A DNA stretch of 64,000 nucleotides, from the NCBI RefSeq assembly GCF_002355595.1, contig NZ_AP017422.1, forward strand, positions 6,018,823 to 6,082,822, written 5' to 3'. Shown here in pieces: positions 1-8,403 of the stretch. Position 1 is the stretch's first letter; each line of letters opens with the position of its first letter. Position numbers and translations under genes: made by a program. The stretch is from Filimonas lacunae. GTDB lineage: Bacteria; Bacteroidota; Bacteroidia; Chitinophagales; Chitinophagaceae. Below the pieces are notes generated by a model. That model did not search any database. It was not told the origin of the DNA and saw only the letters and a list, made by a program, of their open reading frames with translations.

Positions 1-495
1 GGCATAGCCATTTGAATAGCATCGATCCAATGCCAATCATCGATCTTTTGCGTTTTCATCATGCTGTCAATAGAAGCCTTGATGTCATGTATCTGCTCAG
101 GCTTTTTATCCATCAGGTACAGGTCGATATACGCCTGGCCACAAGCCTGGTTGTCGGCATTGCGGGTAGTGATACCGCCACGTAAACCCCATTTATGAAA
201 CGCGCCCCAGTTGTAGGCGTAATCGTAGTTCTCTTTCTTTTTGTCTAAAGCGTATAAGGCCATTAAACCTTCATAATACACGGCGCGGGTCCAGATGTTA
301 CTGGGGCGTGTGGCATTGGTAACAATTACCTGTCCCACATCCGGCCATTTCTTCATAAAATAACTGTTGGTAAGCTCCATTACCTGCAACACATCTTTTT
401 TTGCAGGCACTTTCTGGGCTGCACAACTTACACTACCCGTTACAGCGGCAAGCAGCAACGTGATGGCACACAATACATTTCTTTCCTTTTTCATA
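1..495 (-). CDS. GH105-like unsaturated rhamnogalacturonyl hydrolase, 3' end cut by window edge
   Basis: The first 164 codons are present; the gene runs leftwards off the window. The start is the ATG at 495 (MKKERNVLCA...), giving a hydrophobic leader ending in VSC-AAQ, which may be a lipobox. The visible protein has helical (alpha/alpha)6-barrel features of the YteR/GH88-GH105 group: aromatic-rich W-T-R-A-V-Y-Y-E-G-L, YNWGAFHKWGLRGG, and NADNQACGQAYIDLY, whose Asp is a candidate for the catalytic residue. GH105 enzymes remove the unsaturated uronic acid left at the non-reducing end after rhamnogalacturonan lyase action. This fits the PL11 genes just upstream on the same strand. It is separated from the preceding gene by 159 bp carrying its own CAGGA-type operator, so it probably begins a separate transcription unit. 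The family call is from remembered family sequence, not a search. Confidence 0.82.
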
Positions 496-629
496 CTAAC
501 CATTTATTTATTGATTGGCTGGCTTCGGCTTCATTCGATTTGGTAAAATTATCCTTCTATGGGGAATATAAAAAACACAGCCCTTTTTCCATTGCGGCGG
601 CAGTTTATAACATATATTCCTAACCAGTA

Positions 630-654
630 TCCTGTAGCATCCTGCAAATACCTG
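630..654 (-). promoter_or_regulatory. CAGGA direct-repeat operator in front of the GH105 gene
   Basis: Coding-strand CAGGA-N5-CAGGA (plus strand TCCTG at 630 and 640), with a third, weaker copy (ACCTG) at 650, all 10 bp apart. It lies 134 bp before the start codon at 495, further away than at the other promoters. No good TAnnTTTR element sits 21-22 nt downstream here, so this copy is the least certain as a promoter. Confidence 0.55.
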
Positions 655-2793
655 TTATGGCATTTTCTTCAACCCTTCCCAACGCACTTTCCACTGACCA
701 TTTTTAGGTATGCCCGGCGCAAGCGTATGGTTACCATCAAACCCGGCACACATCATAGCCACCGCAGACAATAAACCACCGTTACCCGGCAGATATATAC
801 GTAAACGGCCATCCTGGTAGTTATGTCCGTTAGGCAGATACGTGTTGGTGGTAATGTTCATCAGCAACGCATCTACTGCTTTATCAGGCATGCCCAGGCG
901 TGTAGCTGCCATAGCGGTTAAAGGAAAATCCCAGCCCCAGGTTTCCGGCCAGTTCCAGTTTTGCCAAACCCAATCAAAGGTTTTACGCATAACCGCAGTA
1001 TCTATATCTTTTACCGGAGCCAGCATGCCCATATTACCTAACACAATCGGGTGATCGGTTCTGTATTTAGGATTGGCATAAGCATCTGCGGCACTCTCTG
1101 TGGGATAATAGACACCATCCTTCTGTGGCAATGGCGATAAGTGCTGTAACACCTCATCATATTTTTTATTGCGCGGCATGCCACTTCTTACACGCCATTC
1201 CTGCGCTGTTTGTAAAGCCCAGGTCCAATATGTTAATTCAAAAGAAGGATTAAAGGTTTCCTCTGCCTTAAAAGTTTCCTGCGCAGGAATCAAACCTTTG
1301 CCCAGGATATAACAATGTGTAGCAGAATCGTAATAAGCATAAGAAGCCATGAAATCGGCTGTTTCCAGCACCAGGTCGCGATATTTACTCAATGTAACAG
1401 CGGATGGTTTGTCACGATAACACAGTTCTGCAAAATAGATGTAGTGCGGCTGTTGCCAGATAAGGAAAGCGCCTATAGAAGAAGGGCCTTCTGTACCATC
1501 AGGATCTGTCATCTTTTGCCAGCGTGCTCCTTCATATCCCTGACGTTTAGCCAATGCTCGGGCATTCGCCAGTACTACTGGTTTACTGTACCACTGCATC
1601 ATTTTTTCCAGCAGTTCCGTTCTGTTCCATAAGGCATACTGCACACTGTGCCACCAGGGCATTTCCAGGTGTGGCCTGCCAAACCAGCTGTTGTAAGTAA
1701 GCCCTGTTTCCTGTGGAGGAGCAGTGCCTGCTTCCTGTACACGCAACAGGTATTGTGATAAGATAATGCGCCTTTCCAGTTCTGCTGCTCTTTTATCTAT
1801 GCTACCGGTAAAATCAACTGCGGCACCTTTAGCCCAGTAATTATACCACATACCCGAGCTTTGCTGTAAGGTTAAATCATAATCAGCGGCATAGGCTTCT
1901 GCCTTTTTACCAGGCACAAATGTGCAGGTGAAAACAAAAGTATTTTCGTTGGTGCGCGGCTGCAACACAAAGTAATGTGCTGCCTTCTGCGTTACACCAG
2001 TTCCTTTGCTAAAACTAAAATAAGCACGATAGCTGGTGGTATCCAGCTGATGCTCTATGGTCACATTCTCCGCATTTACCTTACCCACTATAGCACTCTG
2101 GTGTGCATTCTCCTGGTACAAGGTACCCCCATCTAAAAAAACACCAGTAGGATAAGGGAAACGCAGGCTCACTGCCAGACGCTTTTCTTTCAGTAAATCA
2201 GATATCACCTTTACTGCAATTTCATCCAGCTTGGGATGCGCCACAGTAGATACCTGTACACGCACACCTTCTACCGTAAAAGCAGAACGGATTTCACCCG
2301 TCCACATATCCAGCGTCTGGTCAATGTCTTTGATATCTTCCAAACGCGCAGGCTGCCCATTCTTTAAGCGTATGTCAAACCCCAGGTTGCCCAATTGCAG
2401 GCGGTGCGGGTTTTGACGGGCAAAGTCTGTAGCCGCTTTGCTCCTTTCCGTGGTATTGTTTTGTACGCCGTAGGTAACATCCCTGCCGTTGAAATGGTAA
2501 GTTTTTAAAGCTTCTTCAAAGCAATAGTTATTAGGATTGGGATAGCTATGCCATCCCCATTCCGATTGCGTTCCTAAACAAACGCCATTGGCATATGCTT
2601 GCGGAAATGTTTGCAATCCGGTAACATCTACTGTATAGGCAAAAGCACCATTACCTACTGTTACGGAGCTTAACGAATCAAAACGGGTATTATGCACATT
2701 GTGTCGCTGCACCAACGCCTTCCTGTCAATCTTTTGCGCCGCTGCCTGCCATAGCATCAACACGCAACCTGTAATAATAGTAATCTGTTTCAT
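655..2793 (-). CDS. Secreted (alpha/alpha)6-barrel glycosidase-like protein, family unassigned
   Basis: 712 residues with a clear signal peptide ending near QAAAQ. An N-terminal beta-sandwich-like half (about 20-330) precedes a helical half (about 340-700) carrying TYNSWFGRPHLEMPWWHSVQ, a GARW-x-MTDPDGTEGPSS block, FLIWQQPHYIYFAEL and WGWDFPLTAMAA. This layout resembles clan GH-L and related six-hairpin glycosidases (GH65 or GH95-like), but I cannot place it in a numbered family. Acidic residues in the MTDPDGTEGPSS block and E in RPHLEMPWWH are candidate catalytic residues. It lies 66 bp downstream of the CE12 acetylesterase and is probably the last gene of the PL11 operon, so an RG-I oligosaccharide or side chain is the likely substrate. 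That is inference from context. Confidence 0.6.
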   Translation of the reverse strand: MKQITIITGCVLMLWQAAAQKIDRKALVQRHNVHNTRFDSLSSVTVGNGAFAYTVDVTGLQTFPQAYANGVCLGTQSEWGWHSYPNPNNYCFEEALKTYHFNGRDVTYGVQNNTTERSKAATDFARQNPHRLQLGNLGFDIRLKNGQPARLEDIKDIDQTLDMWTGEIRSAFTVEGVRVQVSTVAHPKLDEIAVKVISDLLKEKRLAVSLRFPYPTGVFLDGGTLYQENAHQSAIVGKVNAENVTIEHQLDTTSYRAYFSFSKGTGVTQKAAHYFVLQPRTNENTFVFTCTFVPGKKAEAYAADYDLTLQQSSGMWYNYWAKGAAVDFTGSIDKRAAELERRIILSQYLLRVQEAGTAPPQETGLTYNSWFGRPHLEMPWWHSVQYALWNRTELLEKMMQWYSKPVVLANARALAKRQGYEGARWQKMTDPDGTEGPSSIGAFLIWQQPHYIYFAELCYRDKPSAVTLSKYRDLVLETADFMASYAYYDSATHCYILGKGLIPAQETFKAEETFNPSFELTYWTWALQTAQEWRVRSGMPRNKKYDEVLQHLSPLPQKDGVYYPTESAADAYANPKYRTDHPIVLGNMGMLAPVKDIDTAVMRKTFDWVWQNWNWPETWGWDFPLTAMAATRLGMPDKAVDALLMNITTNTYLPNGHNYQDGRLRIYLPGNGGLLSAVAMMCAGFDGNHTLAPGIPKNGQWKVRWEGLKKMP

Positions 2794-2859
2794 CCTGTTA
2801 TATTATCTGCGAAACGGCACACCTACCTTTCACGCATCATTTGCGGTATTACCCGTGAA

Positions 2860-3654
2860 TTACTTTGCCAGCAAACAGGTTAACGAACAACCTTCTAACT
2901 GCTTCAATCCTTTTACCACTGCCGCGGCGTTCACTTTAGCACCTTCTTCATTGGTATGTGTGTGATCGCCAGGGAAAAATGCTTTTACTTTTTCAGGCCC
3001 CATCGCTTCGTATTCATCTGCAACTATCGTGTTCAATGGAATAAAGAATGCACCTGTGGTTTGTGCTGTTTCAGCAGCCCATTTACCATAGTTATCATCC
3101 GCTCTTTCTACTTTACCATCTTTAAATATGTTACGTGGTATAGGTGAACATATAATAGGAATAGCGCCTTTGGCTTTGGCTTCGTTGGCATACTTGCGCA
3201 TGTACCAGCCATAGGTGTATACTCTTTCCTGTACTTTGCGAATAGGGTTGTAGATATCTTTATATTCTTCGCCGGTGCCTTTAATGGTGCCGCGGGCACG
3301 GGAAGTATCATCCAGTGCGCCGCCATCATTATGTCCAAACTGCATCAGCACGTAATCGCCTGCTTTCAGTGTTTTTAAAATACTGTCCCACCTGCCTTCT
3401 GTTAAAAAAGTACGACTGCTGCGGCCACCAATAGCATGGTTGCGCACATCCATTTCGGTAGTATCAAAATAGCTTCCTATAATACTTCCCCAGCCCCATA
3501 ATTTATTAGAGCCTTTGCCATCACCATTTTTCACGGTAGAATCACCAATAATATATAACACGGGTTTCTTCTGCTGCAACAGCAACACAGTGAACGAGGA
3601 TAAGATTAACATCAAGAATGGCAACCAGACTGCCTTAACAGATTTTTTATTCAT
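2860..3654 (-). CDS. Rhamnogalacturonan acetylesterase, CE12 (SGNH/GDSL)
   Basis: 264 residues with a short N-terminal hydrophobic export segment. The SGNH blocks are all present: GDSTVKNGDG (catalytic Ser of block I), the Gly block GRSSRTFLTEGRW, the Asn block FGHNDGG, and the C-terminal DHTHTNEEGA supplying the Asp-His pair. Family members remove acetyl groups from galacturonic acid of the RG-I backbone, which exposes it to lyases. It lies 27 bp after a PL11 lyase and 66 bp before the unassigned glycosidase, so cotranscription is likely. The length is typical for a single-domain CE12 enzyme. The assignment is firm for the fold and good for the substrate because of the locus. Confidence 0.85.
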   Translation of the reverse strand: MNKKSVKAVWLPFLMLILSSFTVLLLQQKKPVLYIIGDSTVKNGDGKGSNKLWGWGSIIGSYFDTTEMDVRNHAIGGRSSRTFLTEGRWDSILKTLKAGDYVLMQFGHNDGGALDDTSRARGTIKGTGEEYKDIYNPIRKVQERVYTYGWYMRKYANEAKAKGAIPIICSPIPRNIFKDGKVERADDNYGKWAAETAQTTGAFFIPLNTIVADEYEAMGPEKVKAFFPGDHTHTNEEGAKVNAAAVVKGLKQLEGCSLTCLLAK

Positions 3655-3681
3655 TCAATTGGTTTTTCGGGTAATTGGTTT

Positions 3682-5538
3682 TTACTGCTTCCCTTTTTTT
3701 GCAATAGTAATATTTTCTTTTGCAGGCTGTTGCATGCCATCGCCCAAAAAGTAACTGGTATAAGGGGGTTGGTTGTAACCCACATTCTGCCATGCTACGC
3801 TCAGGCGGTATTGTGCATCCTGCATCAATGTTACCAAACGATAAGGGGTGCTGTAAGGCGTTGAAAAAATACGGAGTTCTTGGTTATCAGCCGTCCTGTA
3901 TATCACTTCTTCCCTCCAATCTCCCAAAATATCTGCACTTAGGGCCGGATTTGACTTGGTTCCGTTGTTAGAAACACAGTTAAAGGAACGGGTATCCAGC
4001 AAACGGCTGGTTTTGGCATTCAGGTAATCCCATTTCTCAATGCGGGTACCGTCCAGCAATTCTGCCAGCAAATCGCCATCCCACCAGATACGGAAATTGA
4101 CCGAACGTGGTGCTGTTCCTATAGATTCTCCCTTACAGGTTCTTAACCCTTCTGCCCCGCCCCAGCATTCGCAACCGGCATAACGCGGATCAATATCAGC
4201 CGTCATGCCACGGCCTACATCTGAATCTTTATCAGATGTCCACAAGATAGTACCCGTAGCCGCATCAAACACAGCTACGCCTGGCCCTTTGGTGCCTTCT
4301 TCTATTTCATGAATGCCATACACTTCCTGCCCCGGATGGGAAGGATCAAGGTCGCTTACATGCACTGCATCGCCATGGCGCAGGCCAGTGGTATATAACC
4401 CTTTGCCATTATCATCCACACACATAGAACCGTATACAATTTCATCTTTACCATCATTGTCTACATCTGCTACAAACAAGTTATGATTGCCCATGCCCGA
4501 AAACGGGTTGCTGCCATCATTGGTATCAAACACCCAGCGGGAAGTAAGCTGGCCATTGCGCCAATCCCACGCCGCCAGTACGGTTCTGCCATAATAACCG
4601 CGGCACATTACCACACTGGGATGGATACCATCCAGGTAAGCCACACAGGCCACAAACCTATCCACCCGGTTACCGTTGTTATCATTTTTTCCATTACCAC
4701 CACGTCCGCCCCAGGCGCCGATATTGCCACGGGCAGGAATGTAATTAGTGGTAGCCATAGCAGCACCGGTTTCGCCATTGAATATGGTAAAAAACTCCGG
4801 CCCATCCAGTACACGGCCATCACTGTTACGGTAGTCTTTGGTAGAATCTCCTATTACTTTCCCTATACCATCCACAGTACCATCTGCTGTTTTCATAGCA
4901 ATTTCTGCTTTGCCATCGCCATCCAGGTCGTACACCATAAACTGCGTATAGTGCGCACCATCCCGTATGTTTTTGCCCAGGTTTATCTGCCATAAAAAAG
5001 TACCATCCAGTTTATACGCCTGAAAAATGGGCGGATCGGTAATGCCTGCCTGGGAGTTATCATGACTCACCCCGGTTTGATGCAGCACAATTTCATATTC
5101 ACCATCGCCATCCAGATCGCCTACCGACACATCATTGGCGGAGTATCCTGCTATCACATGCAGGGGAATAGACAAATAAGGGTTGGCAGCTGCTTTCAGC
5201 ACATATGTCCAGGCAGTTTCCTGTTCTTTGCCACCTATCACCGGTTTTACTACATAGGTGTTTTCTACGGCCAGGTTGGCGGTGCTGTCTTTGAAACAAG
5301 TAGCAGTGTACAACACTTGCGGGGTTAATAACTGTGGCTGTTTACCGTTTTCACTCCGGTAAACGCGAAATCCGATTTTATCGTCATCAGTAGCCAGCAA
5401 TCGCCAGCTTACCATTACATCTTTTTCCGTGGGCATGGCTATCACACCTCTTCCCAGGTATTCCATCTGGCGTTGGGCTGTTGCAGTGGTCAATACCACC
5501 AACAGACATAGCAATACATTACTTACCGGTTTGTACAT
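3682..5538 (-). CDS. Rhamnogalacturonan lyase, PL11 (single-domain)
   Basis: 618 residues with a signal peptide ending at TATAQ. The mature start RQMEYLGRGVIAM is the characteristic PL11 opening, followed by a short Ig-like strand region and an eight-bladed propeller with repeated Asp-rich calcium loops (DVSVGDLDGDGEYEIVL, YDLDGDGKAEIAMKTADGT, VADVDNDGKDEIVYGS). PL11 enzymes cleave the rhamnose-galacturonate bond of RG-I by beta-elimination. The protein ends directly after the catalytic domain (FLGDGMQQPAKENI) and has no type IX sorting domain, unlike its upstream paralogue, so it may be periplasmic or outer-membrane associated. It is 116 bp downstream of the second PL11 gene, in the same orientation. 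Confidence 0.92.
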   Translation of the reverse strand: MYKPVSNVLLCLLVVLTTATAQRQMEYLGRGVIAMPTEKDVMVSWRLLATDDDKIGFRVYRSENGKQPQLLTPQVLYTATCFKDSTANLAVENTYVVKPVIGGKEQETAWTYVLKAAANPYLSIPLHVIAGYSANDVSVGDLDGDGEYEIVLHQTGVSHDNSQAGITDPPIFQAYKLDGTFLWQINLGKNIRDGAHYTQFMVYDLDGDGKAEIAMKTADGTVDGIGKVIGDSTKDYRNSDGRVLDGPEFFTIFNGETGAAMATTNYIPARGNIGAWGGRGGNGKNDNNGNRVDRFVACVAYLDGIHPSVVMCRGYYGRTVLAAWDWRNGQLTSRWVFDTNDGSNPFSGMGNHNLFVADVDNDGKDEIVYGSMCVDDNGKGLYTTGLRHGDAVHVSDLDPSHPGQEVYGIHEIEEGTKGPGVAVFDAATGTILWTSDKDSDVGRGMTADIDPRYAGCECWGGAEGLRTCKGESIGTAPRSVNFRIWWDGDLLAELLDGTRIEKWDYLNAKTSRLLDTRSFNCVSNNGTKSNPALSADILGDWREEVIYRTADNQELRIFSTPYSTPYRLVTLMQDAQYRLSVAWQNVGYNQPPYTSYFLGDGMQQPAKENITIAKKGKQ

Positions 5539-5564
5539 ATTTATGCATTCGTCTTATAAAAACA

Positions 5565-5620
5565 CATTCAGCAAGGCCACTACCTGAGGAATTTCTCCCC
5601 GCATAGCAGCCCTGCTGAAT
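5565..5620. repeat. Wide inverted repeat between the two PL11 genes
   Basis: CATTCAGCA near 5570 is matched by TGCTGAATG near 5612, with about 36 nt between. It is not followed by a T-run, so it is not a convincing terminator; it could fold in the intercistronic mRNA. No CAGGA-type operator is present in this gap, which supports read-through from the upstream PL11 gene. Confidence 0.35.
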
Positions 5621-5654
5621 GCGTTTTTCTTTGACTGGTATTTGTTGAATTAGT

Positions 5655-8243
5655 TTATAATTTCAAAACTTTTATTGATTGTTTATTTTTTGCACCTGCC
5701 ACCTTGATAATATACGTGCCGGGTGCCACTCTACCACCTGCTTCTGCCTGGTCAGTGCCTTTTCCGCTTTCCTGCAACCTGCCTGCCATGTCAAACAGGG
5801 TAAAGCTAAATGCCCCCTTACATTTGATCAGGAAGGTAGAATTCGTAGGGTTAGGTGTTACGGTTACGGCAATACTGGCATCTTCCGTTGCCACCTTGGC
5901 AGCCAACGCCGTAGTAGTTACCGGTGTAAACTTAAATTGCTGATGCGTAGCGCCGCTACAGGTATACTGCTGTGCAAGTGCATTGGTGGCGGTAGAAGCA
6001 TTGGCAATTTCTATACACTTGCCACTATGCCTTGGGCTTAACTCAAAATAGCCACCGCCTACCGGTATAACAGCAAACTGTTGGTTGGTAGCAGTAGAAG
6101 GATTATACTGTATCACCCCAATAGCATCGGCAGTAGATTTACCAGTAATATCCATGTTCTTGCTGCTATGCACAGCAGTAAGCTGGTAATAACCATTATC
6201 GGTGGCTGTTACTGTCCAACGCTGGCTGGTAGAGGTCGCCGATACTGCATTCTGCACCACCGCTGCGTTATTAGCAGTAGAAGCCGCAAGCAGATCCAGG
6301 TTTAAACCACTATGCCTGGCTGTGATGTTATACACCGCACCAGATACTAACTCCGTATTAGTAGTACCCGGCGTATAAATATTAGGCGTTGGCGGAGCAG
6401 CCATGCCTTCTCCTAAATAAAAGCTGGGATGCGGCGGTTGATTATACGCTGTGTTTTGCCAGGCCACTGCCACGCGATATTGCGGGTCGTGCATTAACGT
6501 ATAAAAACGGTTGGTAGCTACAATAGTGGTAGTATAAATATTCAGCGCCGTGCTGGTGCTGTTGCGCAGAATAATTTCCTCCCGCCAGTCGCCCAGTATA
6601 TCGGCAGTAACACAAGGATTGGCCTTGGTACTGTTGTTAGAAGCACCGGAACCATTAGCCGCATCTGATAAGGTTTTAATTCGGCTGGAAGTATTGCTGG
6701 CATATACCCATTTATCGAGGTTTACACCATCCAGTAATTCTCGCTGCAAATCAGCATCCCACCACACTACATGGTTTACCGAAGGACGCGTAGTGCCTAT
6801 CTGGTTGCCTTTACAATCATATAAATATCCGGCAGTGCCCCAACACTCATATCCTTTATAACGGGGATCAATATCAGCAGCCAAAGCCCTGCCTACATCG
6901 GTAGTAGCGGCTACACCCCACAAAGGTGTGCCTGTATTGGCATCTCTGAACTCCAAACCATATACACCATACTGGCTGGGTGTTTCGTGGCATTGCCACA
7001 CTTCCTGCCCGGGCCTGTCGGGGTCCATATCACTCATGTGCATGGCATCGCCGTGTCCCAGCCCATTGGCATATAAACCGGTGCCGTTATCATTAATAGC
7101 ACTGGAACCGTTTACCACTTCGTCTTTTCCATCACCATCCACATCACCTACCGTAACCTGGTGATTGCCCTGTCCGGCATAAGCGCTGTTGCCTGAGGTG
7201 TTGCTGTCAAAAGTCCAGCGTTGTGTTAAAGTACCATTGCGCCAGTCCCATGCCACACGCACCAGGCGGGTATAATAACCACGACCCATTACCAGACTGG
7301 GCCTTTGTCCGTCTAAGTAAGCCACATTGGCCACAAAGCGGTCTACCCGGTTACCATAACTATCGCCCCAGGAAGAAACCGTACCTCTTGCAGGCAGGTA
7401 ATTGGTAGTGGCCATAGCCGCACCGGTAAGGCCGTTAAAAATGGTAAGATATTCCGGGCCGGACAATACATACCCACTCGTGTTACGATAGTCTGCCGTA
7501 GAAGAGCCTATCACTGTGCCTACGCCATCAATAGTGGCATCGGCTGTTTTACAGGCCACTTCTGCTTTACCATCGCCATCCAGATCATATACCTGGAATT
7601 GTGTGTAGTGAGCGCCTGCACGAATGTTGCGCCCCAGGTCAATACGCCACAGGCGTGTACCATTCAGCTTATAGGCATCCAGGAATACATTACCCGTATA
7701 GCCCGATTGTGAATTGTCTTTTGAATTAGAAGGGTCCCATTTTAAAACAATCTCATACTCTCCATCTCCATCCAGATCGGCCACACTGGCATCGTTGGCG
7801 CTATAGGTGTAGGCTACACCATCTGGCGTTGTGCCGCCGGCCGGCGCGGTTATAGGCACACTGAGATAAGAGGTGGTGGTAACAGAAGCGGCGGCAGAAG
7901 CGGCTTGCTCTACCCCGCTGATCACCGGCTTAATGGTATAAGAACCATTGGTGGTTACATTGTCAACATAATTAGTAGAGGTGGTGATAGGTGTGCTGTT
8001 GAGCTTAGTGGTGCCCCTGTACACATTAAACGAAATAGTGGAAGGATCGGTACCCAGCAAACGCCAGCCTACATATACCTGGCTGCTGCTGGTGCGAACG
8101 GCTACTACACCGCGACCCAGTTTTTCCATTTGTTTCTGAGCGTACATACTGTTGCTGAAAAGCAGGGTGATGAAGAAAAGGAGGGTGGTGCATACCCCCA
8201 TACATGACTTACCCTTTGGCAGGAAGTAAATGTTTACTTTCAT
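5655..8243 (-). CDS. Rhamnogalacturonan lyase PL11 with ricin-type domain and T9SS sorting signal
   Basis: 862 residues. After a signal peptide (ending SMYAQ) come the PL11 opening QMEKLGRGVVAV and the propeller with Asp-rich loops (SVADLDGDGEYEIVLKW, YDLDGDGKAEVACKTADAT, VGDVDGDGKDEVVNGS), about residues 35-640. Residues about 645-790 form a ricin-B/RICIN-type beta-trefoil with three similar repeats (Y-x-I-x-A-R-H-S-G-L-x-L-D-L, Y-x-L-x-A-V-H-S-S-K-x-M-D-I, F-E-L-S-P-R-H-S-G-K-C-I-E-I), a likely carbohydrate-binding module. The last 60 residues are a type A C-terminal domain (TVTPNPT...FTLFDMAGR...GTYIIKV...KVLKL) that directs export by type IX secretion. It is therefore probably displayed at the surface or released, and would make the first cuts. 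It is first gene of an operon preceded by the CAGGA operator at 8358. MGVCTT is a possible alternative start. Confidence 0.92.
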   Translation of the reverse strand: MKVNIYFLPKGKSCMGVCTTLLFFITLLFSNSMYAQKQMEKLGRGVVAVRTSSSQVYVGWRLLGTDPSTISFNVYRGTTKLNSTPITTSTNYVDNVTTNGSYTIKPVISGVEQAASAAASVTTTSYLSVPITAPAGGTTPDGVAYTYSANDASVADLDGDGEYEIVLKWDPSNSKDNSQSGYTGNVFLDAYKLNGTRLWRIDLGRNIRAGAHYTQFQVYDLDGDGKAEVACKTADATIDGVGTVIGSSTADYRNTSGYVLSGPEYLTIFNGLTGAAMATTNYLPARGTVSSWGDSYGNRVDRFVANVAYLDGQRPSLVMGRGYYTRLVRVAWDWRNGTLTQRWTFDSNTSGNSAYAGQGNHQVTVGDVDGDGKDEVVNGSSAINDNGTGLYANGLGHGDAMHMSDMDPDRPGQEVWQCHETPSQYGVYGLEFRDANTGTPLWGVAATTDVGRALAADIDPRYKGYECWGTAGYLYDCKGNQIGTTRPSVNHVVWWDADLQRELLDGVNLDKWVYASNTSSRIKTLSDAANGSGASNNSTKANPCVTADILGDWREEIILRNSTSTALNIYTTTIVATNRFYTLMHDPQYRVAVAWQNTAYNQPPHPSFYLGEGMAAPPTPNIYTPGTTNTELVSGAVYNITARHSGLNLDLLAASTANNAAVVQNAVSATSTSQRWTVTATDNGYYQLTAVHSSKNMDITGKSTADAIGVIQYNPSTATNQQFAVIPVGGGYFELSPRHSGKCIEIANASTATNALAQQYTCSGATHQQFKFTPVTTTALAAKVATEDASIAVTVTPNPTNSTFLIKCKGAFSFTLFDMAGRLQESGKGTDQAEAGGRVAPGTYIIKVAGAKNKQSIKVLKL

Positions 8244-8327
8244 ATGGCTTATGTTTTGATGACAAAAAACTCTTTGTCGCTTGTACAGTCCATTAGGTAA
8301 GATGCAGCAATCGTAAAATGATACATT

Positions 8328-8372
8328 TAAAAATAAACGTAACCTTCATAACAGCTGTCCTGCACTGTTATG
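8328..8372 (-). promoter_or_regulatory. CAGGA-type operator plus -7 element for the PL11 operon
   Basis: On the coding strand the repeat reads CATAA-CAGTG-CAGGA (plus strand 8358-8372, TCCTGCACTGTTATG), so one half-site is degenerate. After exactly 22 nt comes TATTTTTA (8328-8335), close to the Bacteroidota -7 consensus TAnnTTTG. It is 17/19 identical to the site before rhaT. Confidence 0.6.
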
Positions 8373-8376
8373 AAGG
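8343..8376. terminator. 12-bp hairpin overlapping the operator, after GH28
   Basis: CCTTCATAACAG (8343-8354) pairs with CTGTTATGAAGG (8365-8376) around a 10-nt loop. On the minus strand it lies 28 bp after the GH28 stop and is followed by a T-rich stretch, so it could end the upstream operon. It coincides with the activator-type repeat, so its role is uncertain. Confidence 0.5.
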
Positions 8377-8403
8377 GAACATAAGGGGGAACAGGCTTAA
8401 TGC

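Noticed and set aside
4483-4995. Long plus-strand open frame of 170 codons inside PL11
   Set aside because: It is an antisense shadow of a strongly conserved PL11 coding frame and has no recognisable domain.
5539-5654. CAGGA-type operator between the two PL11 genes
   Set aside because: Only isolated ACCTG and CCCTG are present at the wrong spacing; the genes are probably read together.
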